From assembly GCA_009746045.1 (NCBI GenBank), contig RPFO01000253.1:2372888-2436887 (forward strand): 64,000 nt of DNA, read 5' to 3'. The notes under the pieces are model-generated. The model was given only the letters and a program-made list of their open reading frames with translations. It was not told where the DNA came from and searched no databases. How positions within the stretch are numbered: position 1 is the stretch's first letter; each line of letters begins with the position of its first letter. The stretch comes from Mesostigma viride. Lineage: Eukaryota; Streptophyta; Mesostigmatophyceae; Mesostigmatales; Mesostigmataceae. The position numbers and the translations under genes are program-made. Positions 45,436 to 55,592 of the stretch are shown here, piece after piece.

Positions 45436-46604
45436 ACGTGGGCTGGGCCTAGTGATGTTAGACGCCGCAAGGCCCGCACCTTCAAGGAACAGCTAGTAGA
45501 GGACATGGGGGGCCTCGGCCTCTCCGTGATTTGGAAGAAGATGATGGACAAGGCCAAGTGGGCCCAGGTCATAGAGGACAACGAGCCCCCCCCAGTGGGG
45601 AAGCGCCCGCGTGTGCAATCCCGCGGGAGGCACGCCAGATAGCTCCCCCTCGGGCAGCGTGCGGCTGCCTAGATAGATGTTGTAGTTAGAATGCTGTTAG
45701 ATAGATGTAGTATGTAGCCAATGTAGATAGATTAGACCGGTAGGAATGTTTGCACCCATCCATCCATCCATCCACGACACGGATCGGCATGGCGTGGGCG
45801 CACCTCCATGACCACCGCCGCTGGTGGAGCAACCCCGCCCTACCCCGGATCGTCAAGCGTGACCTCTTCAAGGTCGTCATTCTGACGATCCTGACCTACG
45901 GCGCCGAGACGTGGACACTGATGCAGGAGCTGGAGCAACGACTCGACGGCGCCGTCACCAAGATGCTGCGCAAGGCCCTTAACATCCCCTTTGGTTTGCA
46001 CATTAGTAATGAGGATTTGTACGCTGATTTGCCCTATGTTTCCCACATTATTAGGCACAGGCGCCTGGGCCTAGCCGGGCACCTGGCCCGCACAGATCAG
46101 GTAGATACATCAGATAGACTAGCTGGCACCAAGCCCGCCCAGCCTGGGCGATATGTCCTCACCTGGCGTGCCCCCGGCCGCGCGCGGCAGGGCCGCCACC
46201 CGTGGACTTTTCGTGATAGACTCGGCATGGACATGTGCTACACTAGACGTGACGGGCTCACCCCCGGGCAGCCTCCTGGTTTGTCTGTAATATGGAGGCA
46301 GATGGTGCGCAAGGATAGATGGCAAGTAGTGATGAAGGAGACCACCCCCAAGCCTGTGGGGGCTCCGCGTGTGACCAAGTATGGCATTCATAGCGATTCG
46401 GGCCGCGGTGCCCACACCCCTGTAACTAGGACCTAGATAGCTTATACCATCCATTCCATCCCATGTTCCCCTCCCACTGAGGACTTATGCTCACGTGACG
46501 CAGTCACGTGTCTATTAATTAATTAATTAATCCATCCATCCATCGGGGTTAATGCTCCGTGACTCCCAACGGGAGCACGAGTCTAATTAATTAATTAATT
46601 AATT
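45436..46604 (+). mobile_element. LINE X insertion in unit 2, carrying nested LINE Y
   Basis: Inserted between two copies of AGGATCAGG (45427-45435 and 46605-46613). X contributes a 5'-truncated coding end at 45436-45640 (RTFKEQLVEDMGGLGL, then VGKRPRVQSRGRHAR, stop) and a 3' UTR to 45774. The UTR resumes at about 46531 with CATC repeats and the stem-loop GGGTTAATGCTCCGTGACTC. It ends with an (ATTA)n tail at about 46583-46604. Removing X restores the 388-bp unit to 387 bp, an independent check of the borders. Confidence 0.88.
45775..46530 (+). mobile_element. LINE Y nested in the X 3' UTR
   Basis: Flanked on both sides by TCCATCCATCCA-type repeats, which are the target. Coding 45775-46436: RIGMAWAHLHDHRRWW, VILTILTYGAETWTL, GHLARTDQVDTSD, WTFRDRLGMDMCY, GLSVIWRQMVRKDRWQ, stop. 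The 3' UTR is followed by the stem-loop CACGTGACGCAGTCACGTG and (ATTA)n. It is 5' truncated just downstream of the polymerase active site. This tail has no frame break, unlike the minus-strand copy at 5340-6690. Confidence 0.88.
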
Positions 46605-46753
46605 AGGATCAGGAGACGTCCGTCCTATAGTCAGCAAAAGTTGGTGCGAGAGGTCCCCAGTTCGATTCCGGCCTGGATTCATTTGCAGATCGCGTTTTCC
46701 GCGGACCGGCACTGAACGCAAATGGTTTTCACCTTTGCGGCGTGCCAAATCGG

Positions 46754-46779
46754 TATTCCATGCCGTGTGGCATGGAATA
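46754..46779. repeat. Hairpin
   Basis: TATTCCATGCC / GGCATGGAATA, perfect 11-bp arms with a 4-base loop (GTGT), followed by CTCCCAATGGAGG and an (ATTTAA)n tail near 46815-46840. It has the same stem-plus-AT-tail design as the LINE 3' ends, so it is probably the tip of another family. Confidence 0.7.
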
Positions 46780-46875
46780 TGTGCTACGTGATCTCCCAAT
46801 GGAGGCACGTTATAATTTAATTTTAATTAATTAATTTAATGGGGTGGAAGATCAACATGGCAAGACAATGGCTAT

Positions 46876-47122
46876 AATTAATTAATTAATTAGACTCGTG
46901 CTCCCGTTGGGGAGTCACGGAGCATTAACCCCGATGGATGGATGGATGGATGGGTGCAAACAGTCCTACCGGTCTAATCTATCTACATCAGCTACCTACG
47001 ACATCTATCTAACAGCATTCTAACTACAACATCTATCAAGGAGACAACCAGCGCATCTATCTACACAGCCTCACGCTGCCCTAGGGGAGCTATCTGGCGT
47101 GCCTCCCACGGGTTTGCACAAT
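46876..47122 (-). mobile_element. LINE X 3' end fragment
   Basis: (ATTA)n at 46876-46894, then the X stem-loop, GATG repeats and UTR, ending with the codons of RGRHAR at about 47100-47120 on the minus strand. The whole fragment is non-coding apart from that end. Confidence 0.7.
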
Positions 47123-47132
47123 GGCTATAGAG

Positions 47133-47200
47133 CATGGCTTCCATGGTCCGGAGTCTCCCGATTTCTGGCCTGCACTGGGTGTCCCCTTGATAGCTGCTGT
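47133..47200 (+). repeat. Dispersed repeat R1, copy 3
   Basis: GCTTCCATGGTCCGGAGTC, then TCCCGATTTCTGGCCTGCAC and GTCCCCTTGATAG. Compare 19003-19088 and 34795-34965. Confidence 0.5.
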
Positions 47201-48905
47201 CGTTAAAAATTAATTATATATAGCGATATTGCCGGAGTGAAGCTGCAAGATTGCTAGCGCACGCCAGTCATAGCTTCCAGATTTGATCTTTGATCCAGAT
47301 TTCTAGCGCCTGAGCTGACCAGTCTTCTCAATCTGATGTAGTAACATTAAGTGCGACAATTTGTACAAGTGTGTTCGATAGCATTTACGTACATGCCTAG
47401 TATACATTTCCGCATGCAAAATTGAGATTTGAACCTGGATCTGATGGAAGCAATTTTTTATGCTACTGTACACTAAATATAAGCAAACCAGTCCATGGAC
47501 AATTCAAAACATTTGTGCGCCGCTCAATTGCGCTTCTGGCCCCTCCTGAGTTTCCCGTGTACTTCATCATGTCGTCACCCTTTCTGCCCACGTTCTGCCA
47601 GGGGCATTCGACTAAGTATTGACAATGGATCTAAATACTAGAAAGAAGCCATGGGACCGCGCAGCTTATGAGACACTCACACAGCTAATGCACACTACCA
47701 CACTCTCCTGTGCTGGAGGGATGTCAAAACTGGCTCATCCGGCTGCGGCGCACAATCCCGCCGGCCCCCTACTAAGTGAGTAAGGCCCTTATGTTCAACA
47801 ATCACAATCATCCCAGGCGGAAAAAACACCAACTGCATGCTAAGCGGAGCCCATGCACATGGCAAAGGCAGGCTCGGCTCAGCGAAAAGAATTAACAGTA
47901 GACAAAATAATGTCATGCTAGATCGTGACGATCAAGGTGCCTCCCAGGCAAAGGCGCAGATTTGAGGCACGCGGGCAACAGTGGCAGCAGTGGTACACAC
48001 TGGCAAGAGTGCTAGGGGGTGGTGGTGGGTTGTGGCTGATGGACGCCAGAAAATGAACGCCGACCTCCGCCCAGCTTCCATCCGGACAGACCATCCAGAA
48101 AGATGGGGCATCTATATGGGGTACCAATGAGCCGAGGTTTCCTACAGGCAACGAGCCCACGGAAGACGACATCCCGAAGTTGGCATCGATCAGCGGCCCA
48201 TGCACTTTTGATTACCAGGCATGCCTCCCTTTCTGTGCCTAAAAATGCACCAGTAACCACCCTCCCATCCACAGCAATGCGTTGGCTGCCTGAGGTGTGA
48301 AGTGACCCACGCAACCGCAACCTGACCAGAACCAGGAGGATGCTCCTGCATCTTAAGCCCACAGCGACCATGCCATTGGGCCGCACACCAAAGCTCGAGC
48401 CGTTTGGAAGCACTCAGGTCTTGCAAGGATGGCCAATTACACCATCAAATACCAAGGAGACAATCATATCCACCTGAAGCCTGCTAGGTTATCGTCTGGC
48501 TGCTGCCATCTCTCCTTGCCATGCCACCACCATGTTCACCTGCTATCTGCCACGACGCCCACCACCGGGGCATATGGTGCCTGCATCCTCTGTCTAGCGG
48601 ACGTCACCACGTACGGAGCGACAAGAAGGTCTCAGACCTAGTCGTACCCATTGCTTCCCTCCAAAAGGTCCAGAACAGGAACTATTTATTTGCATGAGTG
48701 GCCATCCAGCATTTCCTTGTACATCCCCCCCCACGAAACTATCTTCTTGCTTGTCCGAGCCACCCCCCTTCACTTGTCCAAGCCATTTCCCTTCTCATGC
48801 CCAGGCCTTCACCTCTACATGTCCAGGGGTTGCCTTGTGAGACCGTAGGACAAGCGACCCCCTCTACTTGTCCAAGGGGCCCCCCACTGCTGTATATCAG
48901 CCGCT
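47201..48905. other. No gene recognised; 3' flank of GMD on the right
   Basis: Short open frames only. Close to the GMD stop, CTTGTCCA recurs four or five times between 48760 and 48920 in pyrimidine-rich sequence, including inside the last codons of GMD. No clear poly(A) signal. Confidence 0.5.
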
Positions 48906-49976
48906 CTACTTGTCCAGATCCCCCGCCTCCGCCAACTTGATGTCCTCCGCGATCATCTCCTTGACGAGGCCGTCAAACGTGACCGACGGCTGCCAGCCCA
49001 GCAGCGAGCGCGCCTTGCTGCTGTCGCCGATCAGCAGATCCACCTCAGTGGGGCGGAAGTACTTGGGATCGATCCGCACGATAACGTGGCCGTTGGACGC
49101 GTCGACGCCAGTCTCGTCCACACTCCCATGCTCGCCCTCCCAACGGATCTCGATGCCGGCCGCCCGGAACGCGGCGACCACAAACTCGCGCACCGTGTGG
49201 CACTCGCCCGTGGCGATCACGTAGTCGTCTGGCTTATCGACCTGGAGCATCAACCACATGCACTCCACGTAGTCGCGCGCGTGGCCCCAGTCGCGCTTGG
49301 CTTCCAGGTTGCCCAGGTACAGGCAGAAAGACGGCTTGGGGGAGACCTTGTACTGGGCAACCGCGCGCGTGATCTTGCGGGTCACGAAGGTGGGGCCGCG
49401 GCGCGGGCTCTCGTGGTTGAACAGGATGCCGTTGACCAGGTACATCCCGTACGCCTCCCTGTAATTTACAAGGGTCCAGTAGGCGAACTGCTTGGCGACG
49501 GCGTAGGGAGACCGAGGGTAGAAGGGAGTCTTTTCCGACTGCGGGATTTCCTGGACCTTGCCGTAAAGCTCGCTAGTGGAGGCTTGGTAGAACCGGCATT
49601 TCTTCTCCATGCCGCACGTGCGAATGGCATTTAGCAGGCGCAGCGTGCCGATACCGTCTACATCCCCGGTATACTCGGACAGCTCGAAGGATACCTTCAC
49701 GTGAGACATCGCCCCCAAGTTGTAAATTTCGTGTGGCTGCACCTGGCTGATGATCGAACAAAGGTTGGACGAATCCGTAAGATCTCCATAGTGCAAGAAC
49801 AAACGAACGCCCGCGATGTGGGGGTCCTCATACAGATGCCGTATTCTGCCAGTGTTGAAGGACGACGACCGCCTGATGATGCCATGGACAATGTACCCTT
49901 TTTTCAGCAGAAGCTCGGCCAAATAAGACCCGTCCTGGCCAGTAATACCCGTCAAAAGAGCTACCTTGGGCTCCAT
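48906..49976 (-). CDS. GMD: GDP-mannose 4,6-dehydratase
   Basis: Intronless, 356 aa, close to the usual length. It converts GDP-D-mannose to GDP-4-keto-6-deoxy-D-mannose, the first step of GDP-fucose synthesis, in the cytosol, with NADP(H) as cofactor. The Rossmann motif [15 protein letters not shown] lies at residues 9-23. The short-chain dehydrogenase catalytic set is present: STSELYG with Ser/Thr 133-135 and Glu136, and Tyr158-x3-Lys162 in [20 protein letters not shown] (187-194) and [11 protein letters not shown] (228-238) are family blocks for the sugar nucleotide. The start has ATGGAGCCCAAG and the frame is closed upstream. It is the only clearly conserved metabolic enzyme here; the lack of introns contrasts with its neighbours. 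No neighbour acts in the same pathway, though fucose could be a substrate for cell-surface glycans of the kind GT enzymes build. Confidence 0.97.
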   Translation of the reverse strand: MEPKVALLTGITGQDGSYLAELLLKKGYIVHGIIRRSSSFNTGRIRHLYEDPHIAGVRLFLHYGDLTDSSNLCSIISQVQPHEIYNLGAMSHVKVSFELSEYTGDVDGIGTLRLLNAIRTCGMEKKCRFYQASTSELYGKVQEIPQSEKTPFYPRSPYAVAKQFAYWTLVNYREAYGMYLVNGILFNHESPRRGPTFVTRKITRAVAQYKVSPKPSFCLYLGNLEAKRDWGHARDYVECMWLMLQVDKPDDYVIATGECHTVREFVVAAFRAAGIEIRWEGEHGSVDETGVDASNGHVIVRIDPKYFRPTEVDLLIGDSSKARSLLGWQPSVTFDGLVKEMIAEDIKLAEAGDLDK

Positions 49977-52628
49977 TTTTTCTTACTGCCCGTCGAGGGC
50001 ATGCAGTTCCCATCTTTTAACGTCATACAGTATTGCCAATTTACGTGGCGGGGGTAGGGAACGTGGCTGGTCCAGCGGCCAGCCGGCCACAGGCCACAGG
50101 AGATCGCCCAGGAGCGCTTACCATAACACCTGATGTCAGGAGTTTAACAGGGACCTTACAGATGAGGAAAGGTCTCACAAAACTACCCCGGTGTCCAATG
50201 TCGTCTTTCCGTCCAACCACCGCGGCGCGGCTTGGCGCCCGTACAATTTATCCGTTGGGTACCCAGTCAAGACACAACAACAACAACAACCTACAACAAC
50301 CCAGTCAAGACCAAGCTCTCAATCTTGCATCTTAAGATATTTTCTGACTGTGCATGATGATGTCATGATCCACCGTGCCGTCTTTCACTTTTTTCGCGGG
50401 AAAATACTCAAACGTCGCATGGCGTTCCTTGGCCAGCTAGGCTCAGTGGAACGCTCAAATGCTTCAACATACTCCAAGTATCCAACTCGGCTTCCACTAT
50501 CACGCTCTTATAAAATCAAATCTCTGCTGCCCATGTGCGGCGTGGGCCACAACAACAACAACAAGTGTCGCTCTAAAAACAACAGTCATTCCGACATGGA
50601 CATGCTCAGCGAGGCATGATTGTCCAGATCAGCCCGAGCCTGCCAGTCAGTCCTGCCAGCCTCGGACAGTCGGATGCTGCGCGGTTCGCGAGTCAATTAG
50701 CCGTCCCTTGCGCCCTTCGGTGATGACGTCTCTTCGGACTAGGTTCCAAACAGTTTCCCTGCAGCCGGGCTTGCATTCACGCCCTACTACCGGCGATGGC
50801 GGGTACCAACGGTGCTCCACAGTGTTCTTGTGCTTGAACTTTACTTCAGTCACCCTTGCATCGACTGGGTTGCGTTGGTGGATTACCTCGCTACCGGCAG
50901 GCACGCTACGCTTATCGGAGGTGCATGACATTCAAACCAGCTTGCCATAATTTGATAAGCGCACTATGATGGAGTGTATTCATTTGCCCTGTAGTGATAT
51001 ATGGTTGTAAAGTTTCCGAAGCGCGAGCTACTGGTAAATTTTACTCGGGGCTCCTACCAGGAATATATCGGCGCCGTTTAGGCATTCACATTCGAGGCAT
51101 TGCCAATGGCTGGTCGATACGAAGCAAACGGCTTGGAGGAGCCCCTGCTTCCATCGGTGGTGAACCCTCCACGTACAAGGAGGCTTGTGTCGATCGATGC
51201 ACTCCGGTAAGATTCGAGATTGAAATGGAAGCGAAATTCAAGCGAAATTCAAGCGAAATTTACTCTGCCGATTGGTACATCGCCTCGGTTTACTGTTGTG
51301 CATACGGGAGTGCAGCTTTCCGCACTCGGTCTCTTGGTTGTACGCGCTAGAGGAATGATCCGTTCCAAACTACCTCTGTCGGCGCATTGGTGTTTAATTG
51401 CTGATTCTGGGTCGCAGCGGCGCCGCCATTCTCGTTATGATATTTGACCACACGAAGGATTTCTTGGTTAAGCATAAAGGCGAAGATCACGACCCTTCTG
51501 GCCACCCGTATCCAGATCACAGGTAAGCCGGCGATCCTCGCCGACAAATTTGTTACTGTTCATGTTGCAGTGCGTGCATTCCCGTTTCTGTCATTGTTAG
51601 TGCTTCGACTTAAATAAATGGTCCATCAGTCAATTCTCATTGGTAAACCTCAGTAAGCAAGTTAGTTTAGAAAATGAGGCATGGAGCGCAAGGATCGTGC
51701 ATCTCGTTTCTGGCATGCGCGCTGGCCCGGTACACGGACCCCATGTAGAAATTTTCACGGTTTTTATTCTTCTTATTCACTAAATATTGTGTCATGAATT
51801 TTTCAATGTTAAGTTTATTTCGATTTTTTAGTATGCTGCCCGTTCTTTGGTGTAGGTTGGCAAGCAATTGCTTGCCTGGGCAAAGCTTGGCAATATACTA
51901 AAAGAGCCTAGAATGATGATGAATTCTGGTATGCCTTGAGAGACAAAACTCGTCGGAGAAGTACCAAATATCCATTCCAGTGGTATCGTTCTAGGTAGCA
52001 ATCCTCATCCTCCTGTGCCGCTGGTCAGTCGGCATGCTGCTGTGCCATTGGTCAGTCGTGATCCTCCTGTGTCGTTGGTCGGGTCCAGGTTCAGCATGCC
52101 ATGCGAGCCATCTGATGGGAGTTGAGTGATGATGGATCCACGATGCTATCCTGGGCTAGCTGCTCTTGTTTTCTTTAGTCTCTGTAATGTAATGAGATGC
52201 CTACAAGATGTTGGCAAATCATGGGTTTACGAGCTGGAACTCTTCCACTGTCTACGGTGCATGCGTCTCTTAGTGCACATGAGTCCGTGTAATGTGATCC
52301 CTGTGTGCAGCATCTGATGTGGTGACTGTGAGCATAGTGAAGACCTGTTTATCGTTATATTGTTTGTTGGTTCCGTGACATGCTCTTGTGCACGCAGGCA
52401 TGATCATAAACTAAATTAGTGTGCCCCGTTTTAGAGCCCCTGTGACTGGTACCGTATTCTGTTACATGCTTTTTTGCACGCTTGCATGTGCTCGCTGACC
52501 TTCTTATCTACTCACTACGGCACACGCGCCCCTGTTTCCGCACCATGACACGTGCCATGGCGGACGCCCACTTCTGATGGCTTTCACCCTGGACGGCCAC
52601 CAGTGAGTCCTGGTCGGGCCCACTGCAG
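49977..52628. other. Intergenic; no gene recognised
   Basis: Contains (CAA)n near 50275-50300, GCGAAATTCAA x3 at about 51232-51262, and three copies of a roughly 28-bp unit (ATCCTCCTGTGCCGCTGGTC) at 52005-52085. It should include the GMD promoter and any 5' exons of the DUF1624-like gene, which I could not identify. Confidence 0.5.
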
Positions 52629-55561
52629 ATGTACTCTGACTCTCTGCCCTACTTTATGGCGCGCTTCATCAGGTACGCTGCGATGCCTATCTGTAGCTTT
52701 GTCCGCGCTTGCTGTCATGCCCGCGCTTGCTGTCATGCGCGCGCTTGCCCCATGGTTGCTGTCCCCACGGTGGTGGTACTGTGTTGTTTGCCTCCCAATT
52801 TGATGCAAACTACCTTCTCCCACTATGTCTCTTGTGATGGCATCCAGCCTGCATGCTCACTTGCTTGCTGTGCTCCCCCCCTAGTCCCCCCCCCCCCTCC
52901 TCGCCCACCCACCTGTCCCCCCGTTTGCTCATTCTTGCCTTCCCACTTGCTCTCCCACCCATGTTTTTCTGTCACTTTGTTCATAGGCTCAGTCTGTTGA
53001 AGAAGTGTTTTGAGTGGCGTGAAAACGCTAGCTGCCCAAATCTGAGATTCCGTGGAACACAGAAAGTAAGAAAGCCTAGAAGCTACCAGCAAGGAATCGA
53101 ACATAGGACCTTTGGCATGATTTCGCGGCTGTGTGAGTTTCCTGATCCCAAGGCATCTCACTTAACGTTTCGAAACAGCCCAACTGCGAAAAACCTCTTT
53201 ACCGGAGAGGGGTGCCAATATGTCCAATATTGCTGAATCTATAGAAGATGACTCACCACTAGACCTAAGTGCGCAGGAGTACTACGCACGGACCTACGCG
53301 ATATTCTAGTATCGCCGAAGTAGGCAGGCATGTACACCTAGATTGCATGGAGGCATGCATGGCCCATGCATGTAGTTTGTAAGGTCCATGCGTGCAGTTG
53401 CATGGTCCACACACGTGCGATAGCAACAGCCTGCTCACTCGCTAGTCCGTTCGGGGTGAGAGGTGGTAGTTGCGCGCTGGGGCCAGGGCACATAAAAAAA
53501 TGAGAGGGTGGGAACAGGAGGATGTTGACTTACAAATGGGAATAAATATCGTCGCTTTGGGCACTCACCTGCAATAGGAGCAACCAATGGCCATGCTGCC
53601 ACAGCAGCCATACCTGCCTATTGACGTGCCTCTTTTCTTTCGTGCGTTGAAATGCTTTCAACACGAGAATTCTTCCGCATCTATCCAGCGCTTCTTTGAC
53701 TTGCCGTAATGCATGCGTGTGTGCGCCCCACCTGGCATGTGCTGATCAGCCATGGGCTGCGGTAATCTATGTATAGTACGTGGTAACCTTGTGGTAATCT
53801 GGTACTAGTGCGGGGTAGCCGAGGGATGCACATTACTTTCAGCATTCCATCGGGCAGGCTGGCTGCAAGGCCTCTTTCCCACACAGGCGTCAACCTGCTC
53901 CACCTGGGCACGTTCTTGTGTGACATATTGGGCCAGAATGTGCTGGTGCAAGGACGTCGAAGTTGATGTATGGTGGTACCCTGCTTACACGCCTTCATAA
54001 TCATGGACGGTGCAATTTTTGTGCTTGTCCGCCCCCCCCCCCTGCATGCCCTAACAAAACAGCCACTTTTGTGCGCCCGCATTCTCAATGCTCATGGGAT
54101 TCGGCATGTACTATTTAAAGGTAAGGAGGCCGCAAAACACTCCTGATTGCTGCTAAAAGTACGATGCTAATATAGTGAACATCATGTGTGTCTACTCATG
54201 TGTGTTAGTTGCCACAGCCTGAAGCAAAGCCAGTCTGCCATCGCCAGGGTGGTTCCACATGACAGCTGTAGTGGCATAGTTTCAATTACCCAGCACGTGC
54301 CCTGCACATGGGAGAGCTCATCTCACGTGGCGCCTACCTTCCCACCTTCCAGCACTCCCCAACCCTTGTTGCATGATGTGGCTTCCTGTAGCTGTCATCG
54401 CAGGCAGGTGTCTTATGTGGCTTCCCCGGCGTGACTGCACATTTCTACTGTAGAGGCCTTTATTGTTGTTACCTGACCATTGAAGATAACACCAGTTCCC
54501 TCTCTGGCGTCTGTGCGATGATCGTCTCCCGTCGGCTCCCGTTTGCGCCCTTGAAACCGTGCCCCACACCCCACATCCCACACCCCACACCCCACCACTT
54601 TCTGCCAGCTGTCACGTGAACGGCAGGATTGGACCTCCTCGTCCATCCTCAAGTTCTTCCTGCTGCGTGGCGCAGGTGTGGCTCGCGCGATGCGCTGCCC
54701 CATGGGCTAGCACACCTAGGGGGCCTCGCAAAGTGAAACTCTTTGCATAATCTTGGCAGGAAGGCCCATAGAGTATCTGCGCGTCCTATCCTCTGCATGG
54801 TCTGGTGTGGTCGGCACGCGTCGGCCAATGGTCGGCACACATGGCCCATGAAGATTGGCACAATCTTAGCATGCGGTGCATCTGCCTGTTGTTGCCAAGC
54901 CTCTCTGTGCGCTTGGTCCCTTGGCCATTTGCACGGTCAGACGCTGATAGTGTGGGTACCGCACAGGTGTAATTCTGTGTGTGTGTGTGTGTGTGCGTGC
55001 GTGTGTGTGTGTGACAGTGTGTGTGTGTGTGTGTGTGTGCGTGTGTGTGTGCGTGCGTGTGTGTTTGTGTGTGTGTGTATGTGTGTGTATGTGTGTATGT
55101 GTGTATGTGTGTGTGTGCTGCCTTCTGCCCTGGCCAAGGGAAGATATGCCCTGTCGCAAAGGTGCCACCATTTTCCATGGGCAGGGGAACCTGGGGCGAA
55201 TGGACCGCCCAGCCTAGCGGTTCCTTGGCAGTTGGATGCAGGAGAGTTGGTTCGTCAACCTGGACCTGGCCCGACGGCAGCATTCCCATAACCTGTCCTG
55301 TAGGTGTCATGTGTGGGACATGGAAGTGGTCTTTGTGCATCATGGATGCCCTTTCCTTATGATGTGATCAGCCCCTTTGTTTCATTCCTGTCGCCGTGCA
55401 TGTTGGTGTGGGGGACAAATGCCAGCATCCCGTTGCTAGCAGTCGGTAGGATGTCCCTGGTTCGCCTCATGGAGTCACACAAGCACACGCAAAAGCACAC
55501 ACACACGCACACACACACACGCACACACACACACACACTGTCACACACACACACACACTGT

Positions 55562-55592
<31 letters not shown>

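Larger units (their letters stand above)
44755..46752 (+). repeat. 388-bp tandem unit array with tRNA-like segment, interrupted
   Basis: Unit 1 is 44755-45142. Unit 2 is 45143-45435 resumed at 46614-46707 (293 + 94 = 387 bp). Unit 3 starts at 46708 and stops at about 46752. Each begins GGCACTGAACGCAAATGG and contains CTTCTCAAGAAGG, GTTTCGAGACTGAAC and CTCGAGTGGACACGTGTGT. GATGCCTTAGGATCAGGAGA, TATAGTCAGCAAAAGTTGG and the B-box-like GTTCGATTCC follow. Parts match the SINE-like copies at 15060 and 53020, so this is a tandem (satellite-like) arrangement of a SINE-related unit. Confidence 0.85.

Noticed and set aside
48906-49976. Plus-strand frames opposite GMD
   Set aside because: Antisense to a fully conserved enzyme; no motif of their own.
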